From Pseudomonas synxantha (GTDB lineage: Bacteria; Pseudomonadota; Gammaproteobacteria; Pseudomonadales; Pseudomonadaceae), in NCBI RefSeq assembly GCF_900105675.1, contig NZ_LT629786.1, forward strand, positions 5,394,001 through 5,458,000: DNA of 64,000 nt. Direction: 5' to 3'. Position 1 is the first letter of the stretch; each line of letters starts with the position of its first letter. Both the position numbers and the translations under genes were made by a program. The notes below the pieces were generated by a model. That model made no database searches. It was not told the origin of the DNA and saw only the letters and a list, made by a program, of their open reading frames with translations. Of this stretch, positions 33,346 to 42,835 are shown piece after piece.

Positions 33346-33696
33346 TTAGAACTCCAGCCCAGCTTCACGAGCAGCATCAGCCAGCGCTTTCACGCGACCG
33401 TGGTACTTGAAGCCAGAGCGGTCGAAAGCCACTTGCGAGACGCCAGCGGCCTTAGCACGCGTAGCGACCAGCTGGCCAACCTTTGTGGCCGCGTCGATGT
33501 TGCCAGTGGCACCATCACGCAGTTCTTTATCCAAAGTCGAGGCGCTTGCCAGGACTTTGTTGCCGTCGGCCGAGATGACCTGGGCGTAGATGTGCTGCGA
33601 CGAGCGGAACACGCAGAGACGCACGACTTCGAGTTCGTGCATTTTCAGGCGTGCTTTGCGAGCGCGACGCAGTCGAGTAACTTTTTTGTCGGTCAT
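33346..33696 (-). CDS. rplR: 50S ribosomal protein L18
   Basis: 116 residues: [34 protein letters not shown] at the N-terminus and [27 protein letters not shown] at the end. It carries 5S rRNA into the 50S subunit with L5 and L25. Ten bases separate it from rplF. Confidence 0.98.
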   Translation of the reverse strand: MTDKKVTRLRRARKARLKMHELEVVRLCVFRSSQHIYAQVISADGNKVLASASTLDKELRDGATGNIDAATKVGQLVATRAKAAGVSQVAFDRSGFKYHGRVKALADAAREAGLEF

Positions 33697-33706
33697 TTGC
33701 TATGCC

Positions 33707-34240
33707 CTACTTCTTCTTGGCTTCTTTACGACGGACGACTTCGTCCGCGTAGCGCACACCTTTGCCTTTGTACGGCTCTGGTGGACGGAAGTCGCGGATC
33801 TCAGCGGCCACTTGACCTACCAGCTGCTTGTCGATGCCCTTGATCAGGATATCGGTCTGGCTAGGGGTCTCAGCAGTGATGCCCGCTGGCAGTTCGTAAT
33901 CCACAGGGTGCGAGAAGCCAAGGGCAAGGTTCAGAACCGTGCCTTTTGCTTGCGCTTTGTAACCAACACCGACCAGCTGGAGCTTACGCTCGAAGCCTTG
34001 GCTTACGCCTTGGACCATGTTGTTTACCAACGCACGCGTGGTACCGGCCATTGCGCGAGTTTGTTGATCGCCATTGCGAGCAGCGAAACGCAGCTCACCA
34101 GCTTCTTCAACGATCTCAACGGACGAATGGATGTTCAGTTCAAGAGTGCCCTTGGCACCCTTCACCGAAAGCTGTTGGCCTGCGAATTTGACTTCGACAC
34201 CGGCTGGCAGCTTAACGGGGTTCTTAGCGACGCGTGACAT
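33707..34240 (-). CDS. rplF: 50S ribosomal protein L6
   Basis: 177 residues: [20 protein letters not shown] at the start, and the second repeat with the conserved [26 protein letters not shown] tail. It lies near the GTPase centre and sarcin-ricin loop. Twelve bases after rpsH. Confidence 0.98.
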   Translation of the reverse strand: MSRVAKNPVKLPAGVEVKFAGQQLSVKGAKGTLELNIHSSVEIVEEAGELRFAARNGDQQTRAMAGTTRALVNNMVQGVSQGFERKLQLVGVGYKAQAKGTVLNLALGFSHPVDYELPAGITAETPSQTDILIKGIDKQLVGQVAAEIRDFRPPEPYKGKGVRYADEVVRRKEAKKK

Positions 34241-34252
34241 GCTTATCCCCCC

Positions 34253-34645
34253 TTAGAACACAGTGCAAAGAACTTCGCCGCCGACACCGGCAGCGCGCGC
34301 AGCACGATCCGTCATCACACCTTTGTTGGTGGAGACGATAGACACGCCCAGACCGCCACGAACTTTCGGCAGATCTTCAGCGGACTTGTACTGACGCAGG
34401 CCTGGACGGCTAACGCGCTTCACTTCCTCGATGACCGAACGGCCTTCGAAGTACTTCAGCTCGATGGACAGCAGAGGTTTGATTTCGCTGCTGATCTGAT
34501 AACCCGCAATGTAGCCTTCGTCTTTCAGGACTTTGGCAACAGCTACCTTCAACTTGGAAGATGGCATGCTTACGACGGACTTTTCAGCCATCTGGGCATT
34601 ACGGATACGAGTTAGCATGTCCGCTAACGGGTCCTGCATACTCAT
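34253..34645 (-). CDS. rpsH: 30S ribosomal protein S8
   Basis: 130 residues: [20 protein letters not shown] at the start and the signature [26 protein letters not shown] at the end. In E. coli S8 also represses the spc operon. It is preceded by an unusual 208-base gap from rpsN that holds a terminator-like hairpin, and TTAGGAGCG supplies its ribosome site. Confidence 0.98.
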   Translation of the reverse strand: MSMQDPLADMLTRIRNAQMAEKSVVSMPSSKLKVAVAKVLKDEGYIAGYQISSEIKPLLSIELKYFEGRSVIEEVKRVSRPGLRQYKSAEDLPKVRGGLGVSIVSTNKGVMTDRAARAAGVGGEVLCTVF

Positions 34646-34853
34646 GGGCTAGACGCTCCTAATACAAAAAAATTAGCCTTGCGGCTACATATGTCGCCGA
34701 GAATCTCCGAGCATAGAAAACACGGGCTCAGGCGAGCCGGGTATTCTAGACACACTCCGGAAATGAAACAAGCCCCAAAAGGGGCTTGTTCCAGATTCAA
34801 GGTCACCGGCGGTCAGTATCTTGCGATCCGAACCGCCTGGACTTCGAACGTAC
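34646..34853. other. Gap inside the spc ribosomal cluster (rpsN-rpsH)
   Basis: A 208-base non-coding stretch where most gaps in this cluster are under 30 bases. It contains a 10-bp hairpin (34767-34790) and downstream A/T-rich sequence before rpsH. Short reading frames here resemble nothing known and lack good starts. Confidence 0.6.
34767..34790 (-). terminator. Terminator-like hairpin between rpsN and rpsH
   Basis: On the minus strand AACAAGCCCC and GGGGCTTGTT pair perfectly (10 bp) around TTTT, followed by the moderately U-rich TTCATTTCC. It lies 64 bases past the rpsN stop, inside the spc operon. Confidence 0.65.
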
Positions 34854-35159
34854 TTACCAGCTGGCTTTAACCAGACCTGGTACGTCACCACGCATTGCCG
34901 CTTCACGCAGTTTGTTACGGCCGAGGCCGAACTTGCGGTAAACGCCGTGTGGACGACCGGTCAGGCGGCAGCGGTTACGCATGCGCGAGGCGCTTGCGTC
35001 ACGTGGCTGCTTCTGCAGAGCAACTGTAGCTTCCCAACGCGCTTCTGGACTTGCGTTCAGATCAACGATGATAGCTTTCAGTGCTGCACGCTTCTTGGCG
35101 TACTTGGCAACCGTGAGCTGACGCTTCAGCTCGCGGTTTTTCATGCTCATCTTGGCCAT
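34854..35159 (-). CDS. rpsN: 30S ribosomal protein S14
   Basis: 101 residues from [20 protein letters not shown]. It is the long, zinc-free (C-) type: the [26 protein letters not shown] core has only one Cys where zinc-binding S14 has four. Frame extends upstream to 35225, inside rplE, without family similarity. It is 13 bases after rplE. Confidence 0.98.
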   Translation of the reverse strand: MAKMSMKNRELKRQLTVAKYAKKRAALKAIIVDLNASPEARWEATVALQKQPRDASASRMRNRCRLTGRPHGVYRKFGLGRNKLREAAMRGDVPGLVKASW

Positions 35160-35172
35160 GGTCCTACTCCAA

Positions 35173-35712
35173 TCAGTTGCGGAACGGGAATTTGAAAGCA
35201 CGCAACAGGGCGCGACCTTCATCATCGTTCTTGGCAGTGGTGGTCAGGGTGATGTCCAGACCGCGGAGAGCATCGATCTTGTCGTAGTCGATTTCCGGGA
35301 AGATGATCTGCTCTTTCACGCCCATGCTGTAGTTACCACGACCATCGAAGGACTTGGCATTCAGGCCGCGGAAGTCGCGAACCCGAGGCAGGGAGATCGA
35401 CAGCAGACGATCCAGGAATTCGTACATACGCTCACGGCGCAGAGTCACTTTGACGCCGATCGGCCAACCTTCACGGACTTTAAAGCCAGCGATGGATTTC
35501 CGAGCGTAAGTCACAACGACTTTTTGACCGGTGATCTTTTCCAGGTCAGCAACAGCGTGCTCGATGACTTTTTTGTCGCCGATCGCTTCGCCCAAACCCA
35601 TGTTCAGGGTGATTTTGGTGACGCGCGGAACTTCCATCACGTTCCCGAGCTTAAGTTCTTCCTTAAGCTTGGGGGCGATTTCCTTCCGGTAAATCTCTTG
35701 TAGTCGTGCCAT
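35173..35712 (-). CDS. rplE: 50S ribosomal protein L5
   Basis: 179 residues: [20 protein letters not shown] at the start, the [21 protein letters not shown] signature, and [31 protein letters not shown] at the end. It binds 5S rRNA and P-site tRNA. In E. coli its start is the S8 repression site. It lies 22 bases after rplX. Confidence 0.98.
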   Translation of the reverse strand: MARLQEIYRKEIAPKLKEELKLGNVMEVPRVTKITLNMGLGEAIGDKKVIEHAVADLEKITGQKVVVTYARKSIAGFKVREGWPIGVKVTLRRERMYEFLDRLLSISLPRVRDFRGLNAKSFDGRGNYSMGVKEQIIFPEIDYDKIDALRGLDITLTTTAKNDDEGRALLRAFKFPFRN

Positions 35713-35734
35713 GGTCTAATCTACCTAGCAGTGT

Positions 35735-36049
35735 TCAAGCATCAACCGCTTTTTGGGTCGACTTGAAGACACGAATTTTCTTACCGTCTTCTACTTTGAA
35801 ACCAACGCGGTCAGCCTTGTTGGTTTCGCCGTTGAAGATGGCGACGTTAGAAGCGTCCAGCGGAGCTTCTTTCTCGACGATACCGCCCTGCACGCCCGAC
35901 ATCGGGTTAGGCTTGGTATGACGCTTGACCAGGTTCAGACCACCGATAACCAGACGGTTATTGGCGAGAACCTTAAGCACCTTACCGCGCTTACCTTTGT
36001 CTTTGCCGGCGATCACGATGATCTCGTCGTCACGACGAATCTTTTGCAT
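35735..36049 (-). CDS. rplX: 50S ribosomal protein L24
   Basis: 104 residues with the KOW motif [21 protein letters not shown] at the N-terminus and [19 protein letters not shown] at the end. A 50S assembly initiator. Eleven bases after rplN. Confidence 0.98.
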   Translation of the reverse strand: MQKIRRDDEIIVIAGKDKGKRGKVLKVLANNRLVIGGLNLVKRHTKPNPMSGVQGGIVEKEAPLDASNVAIFNGETNKADRVGFKVEDGKKIRVFKSTQKAVDA

Positions 36050-36060
36050 GTCGGATCTCC

Positions 36061-36429
36061 TTACAGCACTTCTGGGGCGAGCGAGACGATCTTCATGAAC
36101 TTCTCAGTACGAAGTTCACGGGTCACTGGCCCAAAGATACGGGTGCCGATAGGCTCTTGCTTGTTGTTCAGAAGAACAGCAGCGTTGCCATCAAAGCGGA
36201 TAATGGAGCCATCTGCACGACGTACGCCGTGACGAGTGCGGACTACGACAGCAGTCATCACTTGGCCTTTTTTCACCTTACCGCGAGGAATTGCTTCCTT
36301 CACGGTAACTTTGATGATGTCACCGATACCAGCGTAACGACGATGGGAGCCACCCAGCACCTTGATGCACATAACACGGCGAGCGCCGCTGTTATCGGCC
36401 ACATCGAGCATGGATTGAGTCTGAATCAT
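36061..36429 (-). CDS. rplN: 50S ribosomal protein L14
   Basis: 122 residues: [28 protein letters not shown] at the start and [16 protein letters not shown] motif [27 protein letters not shown] at the end. In E. coli it begins the spc operon; here only 23 bases separate it from rpsQ and no clear promoter is visible, so transcription probably continues from the S10 operon. Confidence 0.98.
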   Translation of the reverse strand: MIQTQSMLDVADNSGARRVMCIKVLGGSHRRYAGIGDIIKVTVKEAIPRGKVKKGQVMTAVVVRTRHGVRRADGSIIRFDGNAAVLLNNKQEPIGTRIFGPVTRELRTEKFMKIVSLAPEVL

Positions 36430-36452
36430 ATAATTTCTCCGACCCCTAGTCC

Positions 36453-36719
36453 TTAGACTTCCACAGCGCGTTCGAGAATATCAACCAGCGCCCAAGACTT
36501 GGTCTTGGCCAGCGGACGAGTTTCACGAATAGTGACTTTGTCGCCGATGTGGCACTGGTTGGTTTCGTCGTGCGCGTGCAGCTTAGTCGAACGCTTAACA
36601 TATTTACCGTAGATCGGGTGCTTAACGCGGCGCTCGATCAAAACGGTGATGGTTTTGTCCATCTTGTCGCTGACAACACGGCCAGTCAGCGTACGGACAG
36701 TCTTTTCGGCTTCAGCCAT
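36453..36719 (-). CDS. rpsQ: 30S ribosomal protein S17
   Basis: 88 residues from [20 protein letters not shown], with [20 protein letters not shown] and [22 protein letters not shown]-fold 16S-binding protein. The start is set at the second ATG after the overlapping rpmC stop at 36722. Confidence 0.97.
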   Translation of the reverse strand: MAEAEKTVRTLTGRVVSDKMDKTITVLIERRVKHPIYGKYVKRSTKLHAHDETNQCHIGDKVTIRETRPLAKTKSWALVDILERAVEV

Positions 36720-36721
36720 GA

Positions 36722-36913
36722 TCACTTACCTGCCTGCTGGTTGAGCACAGTCTTCACGCGAGCGATGTCACGCTTAACTTGCGAGAGCAGATGAGACTGC
36801 CCCAACTGGCCAGTTGCTTTCTGCATACGCAGATTGAACTGGTCGCGCAGCAGGCCGAGCAGTTGCTCGTTCAGCTGCTGTGCGGATTTTTCACGAAGTT
36901 CATTCGCTTTCAT
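36722..36913 (-). CDS. rpmC: 50S ribosomal protein L29
   Basis: 63 residues: [20 protein letters not shown] and [21 protein letters not shown], a two-helix protein at the tunnel exit where SRP and trigger factor dock. Its ATG overlaps the rplP stop (TGATG), so the start at 36913 is preferred to the GTG one codon upstream. Confidence 0.97.
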
Positions 36914-37326
36914 CACATCACCGTCCGTTTAACAAAGGAGGTGGCGAGCGGCAGCTTTGCAGCAGCCAGGGCGAAAGCCTCACGCGCCAGCTCTTCAGAA
37001 ACGCCCTCGATTTCATACAGGACTTTGCCTGGCTGAATCTGGGCTACCCAGTATTCCACGTTACCCTTACCTTTACCCATCCGAACCTCGAGAGGTTTTT
37101 TGGAGATCGGCTTGTCCGGGAATACACGGATCCAGATCTTGCCGCCACGTTTTACGTGACGGGTCAGGGCACGACGCGCTGACTCGATCTGACGAGCGGT
37201 GAGACGACCACGAGCTACAGACTTCAGCGCGAACTCGCCGAAGCTGACTTTGCTACCGCGCTGAGCCAGACCACGGTTGTGGCCTGTCATCTGCTTGCGG
37301 AACTTCGTACGCTTAGGTTGCAACAT
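36913..37326 (-). CDS. rplP: 50S ribosomal protein L16
   Basis: 137 residues: [24 protein letters not shown], the [20 protein letters not shown] loop and [22 protein letters not shown]. It lies by the A-site tRNA elbow. The arginine hydroxylated by YcfD in E. coli lies in a conserved loop of this protein. Overlaps rpmC. Confidence 0.98.
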
Positions 37327-37338
37327 TTGGCGTACCCC

Positions 37339-38025
37339 TTACTTAGCAGCTTTTTTACGAGGCGCTGGTGCTTGTGGTTTCAGTTCTTCTTGGCGACCAC
37401 CAATTACTTCGCCTTTGAAGATCCAAACCTTTACACCGATCACACCGTAAGTGGTGTGAGCTTCGTAGTTGGCATAGTCGATGTCGGCACGCAGGGTGTG
37501 CAGTGGCACACGACCTTCGCGATACCATTCAGTACGTGCGATTTCAGCACCGCCGAGACGACCGCTCACTTGGATTTTGATGCCTTTGGCACCAATACGC
37601 ATGGCGTTCTGTACGGCACGCTTCATAGCGCGACGGAACATTACGCGGCGTTCCAGCTGCTGAGCTACGCTCTGCGCAACCAGCATACCGTCGAGCTCCG
37701 GCTTACGGATCTCTTCGATATTGATGTGCACAGGCACACCCATTTGCTTGGTCAGGTCCTGACGCAGTTTCTCAACATCTTCACCTTTCTTCCCGATAAC
37801 AATACCTGGACGAGCGGTGTGGATGGTGATACGTGCAGTTTGCGCCGGACGATGGATATCGATACGGCTTACGGACGCGCTTTTTAGTTTGTCTTGGAGA
37901 TACTCACGCACCTTCAGATCAGCGAACAAATAGTCCGCATAAGTCCGACCGTCTGCGTACCAGACGGAGGTGTGCTCCTTGACGATTCCCAGGCGAATGC
38001 CAATGGGATGTACTTTCTGACCCAT
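37339..38025 (-). CDS. rpsC: 30S ribosomal protein S3
   Basis: 228 residues from [20 protein letters not shown]. The KH domain contains [21 protein letters not shown]; the C-terminal half has the basic [30 protein letters not shown]. It lines the mRNA entry channel. The open frame runs on to 38109 inside rplV, without similarity. Confidence 0.98.
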
Positions 38026-38038
38026 CTCTTCGACTCCG

Positions 38039-38371
38039 TTACTTGTCAGCAACCTTGACAGTGATATGGCAAGACCGCTTGACGATGCGATCAGCACGGC
38101 CTTTGGCACGCGGCATGATGCGCTTCAGCGAACGCCCTTCGTTGACGAAAACGGTGCTGACCTTCAGGTCATCAACGTCTGCGCCTTCGTTATGCTCGGC
38201 GTTGGCTACGGCCGACTCCAGCACTTTCTTCATGATCTCGGCGGCTTTCTTACTGCTGAAAGCCAACAGGTTGAGCGCTTCGCCCACCTTCTTCCCGCGG
38301 ATCTGGTCGGCGACCAAGCGGGCTTTCTGGGCGGAGATTCGAGCGCCCGACAACTTAGCGGCTACTTCCAT
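38039..38371 (-). CDS. rplV: 50S ribosomal protein L22
   Basis: 110 residues: [20 protein letters not shown] at the start and the long hairpin [19 protein letters not shown] that reaches into the exit tunnel. No insertion of the macrolide-resistance kind is visible in the hairpin. Thirteen bases before rpsC. Confidence 0.98.
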
Positions 38372-38382
38372 TTCCTTACCCC

Positions 38383-38658
38383 TTAACGCTTGGCTTTCTT
38401 GTCTGCCACGTGCCCACGATAAGTGCGGGTACCGGCAAACTCGCCTAGTTTGTGGCCGACCATGTCTTCGTTAACGAGAACTGGGACGTGTTGGCGACCG
38501 TTGTGTACTGCGATGGTCAGACCGACCATTTGTGGCAGGATCATCGAACGACGCGACCAGGTTTTAACTGGTTTGCGATCGTTCTTTTCCGCCGCCACTT
38601 CGATCTTCTTCAGTAGGTGAAGATCAATAAAAGGACCTTTTTTCAGAGAACGTGGCAC
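38383..38658 (-). CDS. rpsS: 30S ribosomal protein S19
   Basis: 91 residues: [20 protein letters not shown] at the start and [20 protein letters not shown] at the end. It sits in the 30S head by S13. Eleven bases before rplV. Confidence 0.98.
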
Positions 38659-38674
38659 TGTCGTATCCCTCTAT

Positions 38675-39499
38675 TTACTTGCGACGACGGACGATCATTT
38701 TGTCGGTACGCTTATTACCACGAGTCTTCGCGCCCTTAGTCGGGAAGCCCCATGGCGATACCGGATGACGACCACCAGAGGTACGACCTTCACCACCACC
38801 GTGTGGGTGGTCAACCGGGTTCATGGCAACACCACGAACGGTTGGGCGAACGCCACGCCAGCGTTTGGCACCAGCTTTACCCAACGAACGCAGGCTGTGC
38901 TCGGAGTTCGAGACTTCACCCAGGGTCGCACGGCATTCAGCCAGCACTTTACGCATCTCACCAGAACGCAGACGCAGGGTCACGTAGACACCTTCACGAG
39001 CGATCAGCTGAGCCGAAGCACCAGCGGAACGAGCGATTTGCGCGCCTTTACCTGGCTTCAATTCGATGCCGTGTACGGTGCTACCAACTGGAATGTTACG
39101 CAGCTGCAGAGCGTTGCCCGGCTTGATCGGTGCCAGGGCACCTGCGATCAGCTGGTCACCAGCACTAACGCCTTTAGGGGCGATGATGTAGCGACGCTCG
39201 CCATCTGCGTACAGCAGCAGAGCGATGTGAGCAGTACGGTTTGGATCGTATTCGATACGCTCGACAGTGGCAGCGATGCCATCTTTGTCGTTGCGACGGA
39301 AGTCGACCAGACGATAATGCTGCTTATGGCCACCACCGATGTGACGAGTGGTAATACGACCATTGTTGTTACGACCACCAGTCTTCGATTTCTTCTCGAG
39401 CAGCGGTGCGTGAGGAGCGCCTTTATGCAGCTCCTGGTTGACCACCTTGACCACAAAACGGCGGCCAGGGGAAGTCGGTTTGCATTTAACGATTGCCAT
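38675..39499 (-). CDS. rplB: 50S ribosomal protein L2
   Basis: 274 residues: [20 protein letters not shown] at the start, the [20 protein letters not shown] segment, and the peptidyl-transferase-proximal [21 protein letters not shown] containing the essential His. Encoded between rplW and rpsS in the S10 cluster. Confidence 0.98.
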   Translation of the reverse strand: MAIVKCKPTSPGRRFVVKVVNQELHKGAPHAPLLEKKSKTGGRNNNGRITTRHIGGGHKQHYRLVDFRRNDKDGIAATVERIEYDPNRTAHIALLLYADGERRYIIAPKGVSAGDQLIAGALAPIKPGNALQLRNIPVGSTVHGIELKPGKGAQIARSAGASAQLIAREGVYVTLRLRSGEMRKVLAECRATLGEVSNSEHSLRSLGKAGAKRWRGVRPTVRGVAMNPVDHPHGGGEGRTSGGRHPVSPWGFPTKGAKTRGNKRTDKMIVRRRK

Positions 39500-39513
39500 G
39501 ATGCACCCCTTCC

Positions 39514-39813
39514 TTACTCAGCACTGCTGCTGAAATCGAGATCTTGGCCTGGCTGAAGGGAGATAACTGCCTTCTTCCAGTCATTACGCTTGCCCAGACC
39601 GCGAGCAGTGCGCTTGCTCTTACCCAGAACATTCAGGGTAGTAACACGCTCTACTTTCACGCTGAACAGGCTTTCGACGGCCTTCTTGATTTCCAGCTTG
39701 GTTGCGTCAGTTGCAACCTTGAAAACGAACTGGCCTTTCTTGTCAGCCAGAACCGTAGCCTTTTCGGAAACGTGCGGGCCAAGCAGAACTTTAAATACGC
39801 GTTCCTGGTTCAT
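39514..39813 (-). CDS. rplW: 50S ribosomal protein L23
   Basis: 99 residues: [20 protein letters not shown] and [32 protein letters not shown]. Docking site for trigger factor and SRP. Its start overlaps the rplD stop by 4 bases. Confidence 0.98.
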
Positions 39814-40412
39814 CCCAGCAGCTCCTCGAATTTCTTCACGGCCGACACGGTGATCAACACCTTGTCGTATGCGATCAGACTAACTGGATCGGAACCTTGC
39901 ACGTCACGTACATCGACGTGTGGCAGGTTGCGAGCAGCCAGGTACAGGTTCTGATCAACAGCTTCAGACACGATCAAAACGTCGGTCAGGCTCATGTTGT
40001 TCAGTTTGCCCAGCAGATCTTTGGTTTTTGGACTTTCAACAGCGAAGTCTTGAACCACGACCAGGCGATCAGTACGCACGAGTTCAGCAAGGATGGAGCG
40101 CAGTGCTGCGCGATACATCTTCTTGTTGAGCTTCTGAGAGTGATCCTGAGGACGAGCTGCGAAAGTGGTACCGCCGCCGCGCCAGATTGGGCTACGGATA
40201 GTACCGGCACGAGCACGGCCAGTACCTTTCTGACGCCAAGGGCGCTTACCGCCACCACGAACGTCGGAACGGGTCTTTTGCTGCTTGCTACCTTGACGGC
40301 CGCCGGCCATGTAGGCCACGACTGCTTGGTGAACCAGCGTCTCGTTGAATTCGCCGCCAAATGTCAGTTCGGAAACTTCAATCGCTTGAGCGTCATTTAC
40401 ATTTAATTGCAT
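39810..40412 (-). CDS. rplD: 50S ribosomal protein L4
   Basis: 200 residues. The long tunnel loop [41 protein letters not shown] is intact. In E. coli L4 also represses its own S10 operon by attenuation and translation block. It lies 12 bases after rplC and overlaps rplW. Confidence 0.98.
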
Positions 40413-40424
40413 GTCAGCTTCCCC

Positions 40425-41060
40425 TTAACCGCGAGCCTTGGCCGCTGGACGTACAACCAGGTTGCCGCCAGTAGCGCCAGGAACAGCACCCTTGACCAAC
40501 AACAGATTGCGTTCAGCGTCGACGCGCACTACTTCGAGGGACTGCACGGTCACGCGCTCAGCGCCCATATGACCGGACATTTTCTTGCCCTTGAATACAC
40601 GACCAGGAGTCTGGCACTGGCCAATAGAGCCCGGGACGCGGTGGGAAACGGAGTTACCGTGAGTGTTGTCTTGACCACGGAAATTCCAACGCTTGATCGT
40701 ACCCTGGAAGCCTTTACCCTTGGACTGACCGGTTACATCAACCAGTTGACCAGCGGCGAAGATTTCAGCGTTGATCAGATCGCCAGCCTTGTAGTCGCCG
40801 TCTTCAAGACGGAACTCCATGACGGTGCGACCAGCTGCAACGTTTGCTTTAGCGAAGTGACCTGCTTGAGCAGCAGTCACGCGCGAAGCACGACGCTCGC
40901 CGACAGTGACTTGCACTGCACGATAGCCATCGGTTTCTTCAGTTTTGAACTGGGTGACGCGATTCGGTTCGATCTCAATGACCGTGACCGGAATGGAGAC
41001 ACCTTCTTCGGTGAAAATACGGGTCATACCGCATTTACGACCGACTACACCAATAGTCAT
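40425..41060 (-). CDS. rplC: 50S ribosomal protein L3
   Basis: 211 residues from [20 protein letters not shown]; the core [56 protein letters not shown] includes the Gln that PrmB methylates in E. coli. Frame extends upstream to 41093 without similarity. It follows rpsJ by 81 bases. Confidence 0.98.
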   Translation of the reverse strand: MTIGVVGRKCGMTRIFTEEGVSIPVTVIEIEPNRVTQFKTEETDGYRAVQVTVGERRASRVTAAQAGHFAKANVAAGRTVMEFRLEDGDYKAGDLINAEIFAAGQLVDVTGQSKGKGFQGTIKRWNFRGQDNTHGNSVSHRVPGSIGQCQTPGRVFKGKKMSGHMGAERVTVQSLEVVRVDAERNLLLVKGAVPGATGGNLVVRPAAKARG

Positions 41061-41141
41061 GTTGTAAACCTCATGAGTGTACGGGGCTTTCACCCGCTAT
41101 GGCCGCCCATTTCAGAGCGTTACACGACTAAGACCCAAGTC

Positions 41142-41453
41142 TTAGCCGAGGCTGATCTGTACTTCCACACCGGCCGCCAGATCGAGCTTCATAAGTGCAT
41201 CAACGGTTTTATCCGTTGGCTGGACAATGTCCAGTACGCGCTTATGAGTACGGATCTCGTACTGGTCACGCGCGTCTTTGTTGACGTGCGGGGAGACCAG
41301 AACGGTAAACCGCTCTTTACGGGTAGGCAGTGGAATTGGACCACGCACTTGAGCACCAGTACGTTTCGCGGTTTCCACGATTTCCTGGGTGGATTGGTCG
41401 ATCAGGCGATGGTCAAAAGCCTTCAACCTGATACGGATTTGCTGATTTTGCAT
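41142..41453 (-). CDS. rpsJ: 30S ribosomal protein S10 (NusE)
   Basis: 103 residues: [25 protein letters not shown] and [36 protein letters not shown]. It acts in the 30S head and, as NusE, in antitermination and transcription-translation coupling with NusG. First gene of the S10 operon, with its own near-consensus promoter about 65 bases upstream. Confidence 0.98.
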
Positions 41454-41515
41454 TGGATTTCAGACTCCGGCTGCTATTCCCAGCGAGCGCAATACGCCCG
41501 TTAAAAGGAGGCGCA

Positions 41516-41544
41516 ATTCTATAGACGGCCCTGATAGGTGTCAA
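41516..41544 (-). promoter_or_regulatory. Sigma-70 promoter of the S10 operon (rpsJ)
   Basis: On the minus strand TTGACA and TAGAAT are separated by exactly 17 bases. The predicted start lies near 41509, leaving a leader of about 55 bases, much shorter than the 170-base L4-regulated leader of E. coli. The promoter lies only a few bases beyond the tuf terminator. Confidence 0.8.
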
Positions 41545-41550
41545 CCCAAT

Positions 41551-41580
41551 AAAAAAGGCCCCCGCTGAGCGGGGGCCTTT
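41551..41580 (-). terminator. Terminator of the str operon (after tuf)
   Basis: On the minus strand AAAGGCCCCCGCT pairs with AGCGGGGGCCTTT and is followed by T6. It starts 32 bases past the tuf stop. Confidence 0.93.
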
Positions 41581-41611
41581 TCAAAACATCGAGCCATCTC
41601 AGAAGAGATAA

Positions 41612-42805
41612 TTACTCGATGATTTTAGCTACAACGCCAGCACCAACGGTACGGCCGCCTTCACGGATTGCGAAACGCAGACCGTCTTCCATAGCGATGG
41701 TTTTGATCAGGGTGACAACCATTTTGATGTTGTCGCCTGGCATTACCATTTCTACGCCTTCCGGCAGTTCGCAGTTACCAGTTACGTCGGTAGTACGGAA
41801 GTAGAACTGTGGACGGTAGCCTTTGAAGAACGGAGTGTGACGGCCGCCTTCTTCTTTGCTCAGCACGTACACTTCAGCTTCGAACTTGGTGTGCGGCTTA
41901 ACCGAACCCGGCTTAACCAGAACCTGGCCACGCTCAACGTCGTCACGCTTGGTACCACGCAGCAGAACGCCGCAGTTCTCGCCAGCACGACCTTCGTCGA
42001 GCAGTTTACGGAACATTTCAACACCGGTGCAGGTGGTGACGGTGGTGTCACGCAGACCAACGATTTCCAGTGGATCTTGAACCTTGACGATACCGCGCTC
42101 GATACGACCAGTTACAACAGTACCGCGACCGGAGATCGAGAATACGTCTTCGATTGGCATCAGGAACGGCTTGTCGATAACACGGACTGGATCTGGGATG
42201 TAGCTGTCCAGAGTCTCAACCAGTTTACGAACGGACGTGGTGCCCATTTCGTTATCGTCTTTGCCTTCCAGAGCCATACGAGCAGAACCGATGATGATCG
42301 GAGTGTCGTCACCTGGGAAGTCGTAAGTGCTCAGCAGATCGCGCACTTCCATCTCAACCAGTTCCAGCAGCTCAGCGTCGTCTACCAGATCAGCCTTGTT
42401 CAGGTAAACCACGATGTACGGAACGCCAACCTGACGGGACAGCAGGATGTGCTCACGGGTTTGTGGCATCGGACCATCAGCGGCCGAACAAACCAGGATT
42501 GCGCCGTCCATCTGGGCAGCACCGGTGATCATGTTCTTCACATAGTCAGCGTGACCTGGGCAGTCAACGTGAGCGTAGTGACGGATCAGCGAGTTGTATT
42601 CAACGTGCGCGGTGTTGATGGTGATACCACGAGCTTTTTCTTCTGGTGCGCTGTCGATTTTATCGAAATCAACGATTGCAGAACCGAATACTTCGGAGCA
42701 AACGCGAGTCAGAGCAGCAGTCAGAGTGGTTTTACCGTGGTCAACGTGACCGATGGTGCCAACGTTGACGTGCGGTAGGGAACGATCAAATTTTTCTTTA
42801 GCCAC
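41612..42805 (-). CDS. tuf: Elongation factor Tu
   Basis: 397 residues. P-loop GHVDHGKTT near residue 19, [26 protein letters not shown] and the tRNA-binding domains are complete. The switch region and kirromycin-contact residues look ordinary. It is the only tuf in this window: the second site, between tRNA-Thr and tRNA-Trp, is empty. Thirty bases after fusA. Confidence 0.98.
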   Translation of the reverse strand: MAKEKFDRSLPHVNVGTIGHVDHGKTTLTAALTRVCSEVFGSAIVDFDKIDSAPEEKARGITINTAHVEYNSLIRHYAHVDCPGHADYVKNMITGAAQMDGAILVCSAADGPMPQTREHILLSRQVGVPYIVVYLNKADLVDDAELLELVEMEVRDLLSTYDFPGDDTPIIIGSARMALEGKDDNEMGTTSVRKLVETLDSYIPDPVRVIDKPFLMPIEDVFSISGRGTVVTGRIERGIVKVQDPLEIVGLRDTTVTTCTGVEMFRKLLDEGRAGENCGVLLRGTKRDDVERGQVLVKPGSVKPHTKFEAEVYVLSKEEGGRHTPFFKGYRPQFYFRTTDVTGNCELPEGVEMVMPGDNIKMVVTLIKTIAMEDGLRFAIREGGRTVGAGVVAKIIE

Positions 42806-42835
42806 GACAATTAACTCCTTGCCTAAAGGACTGAA

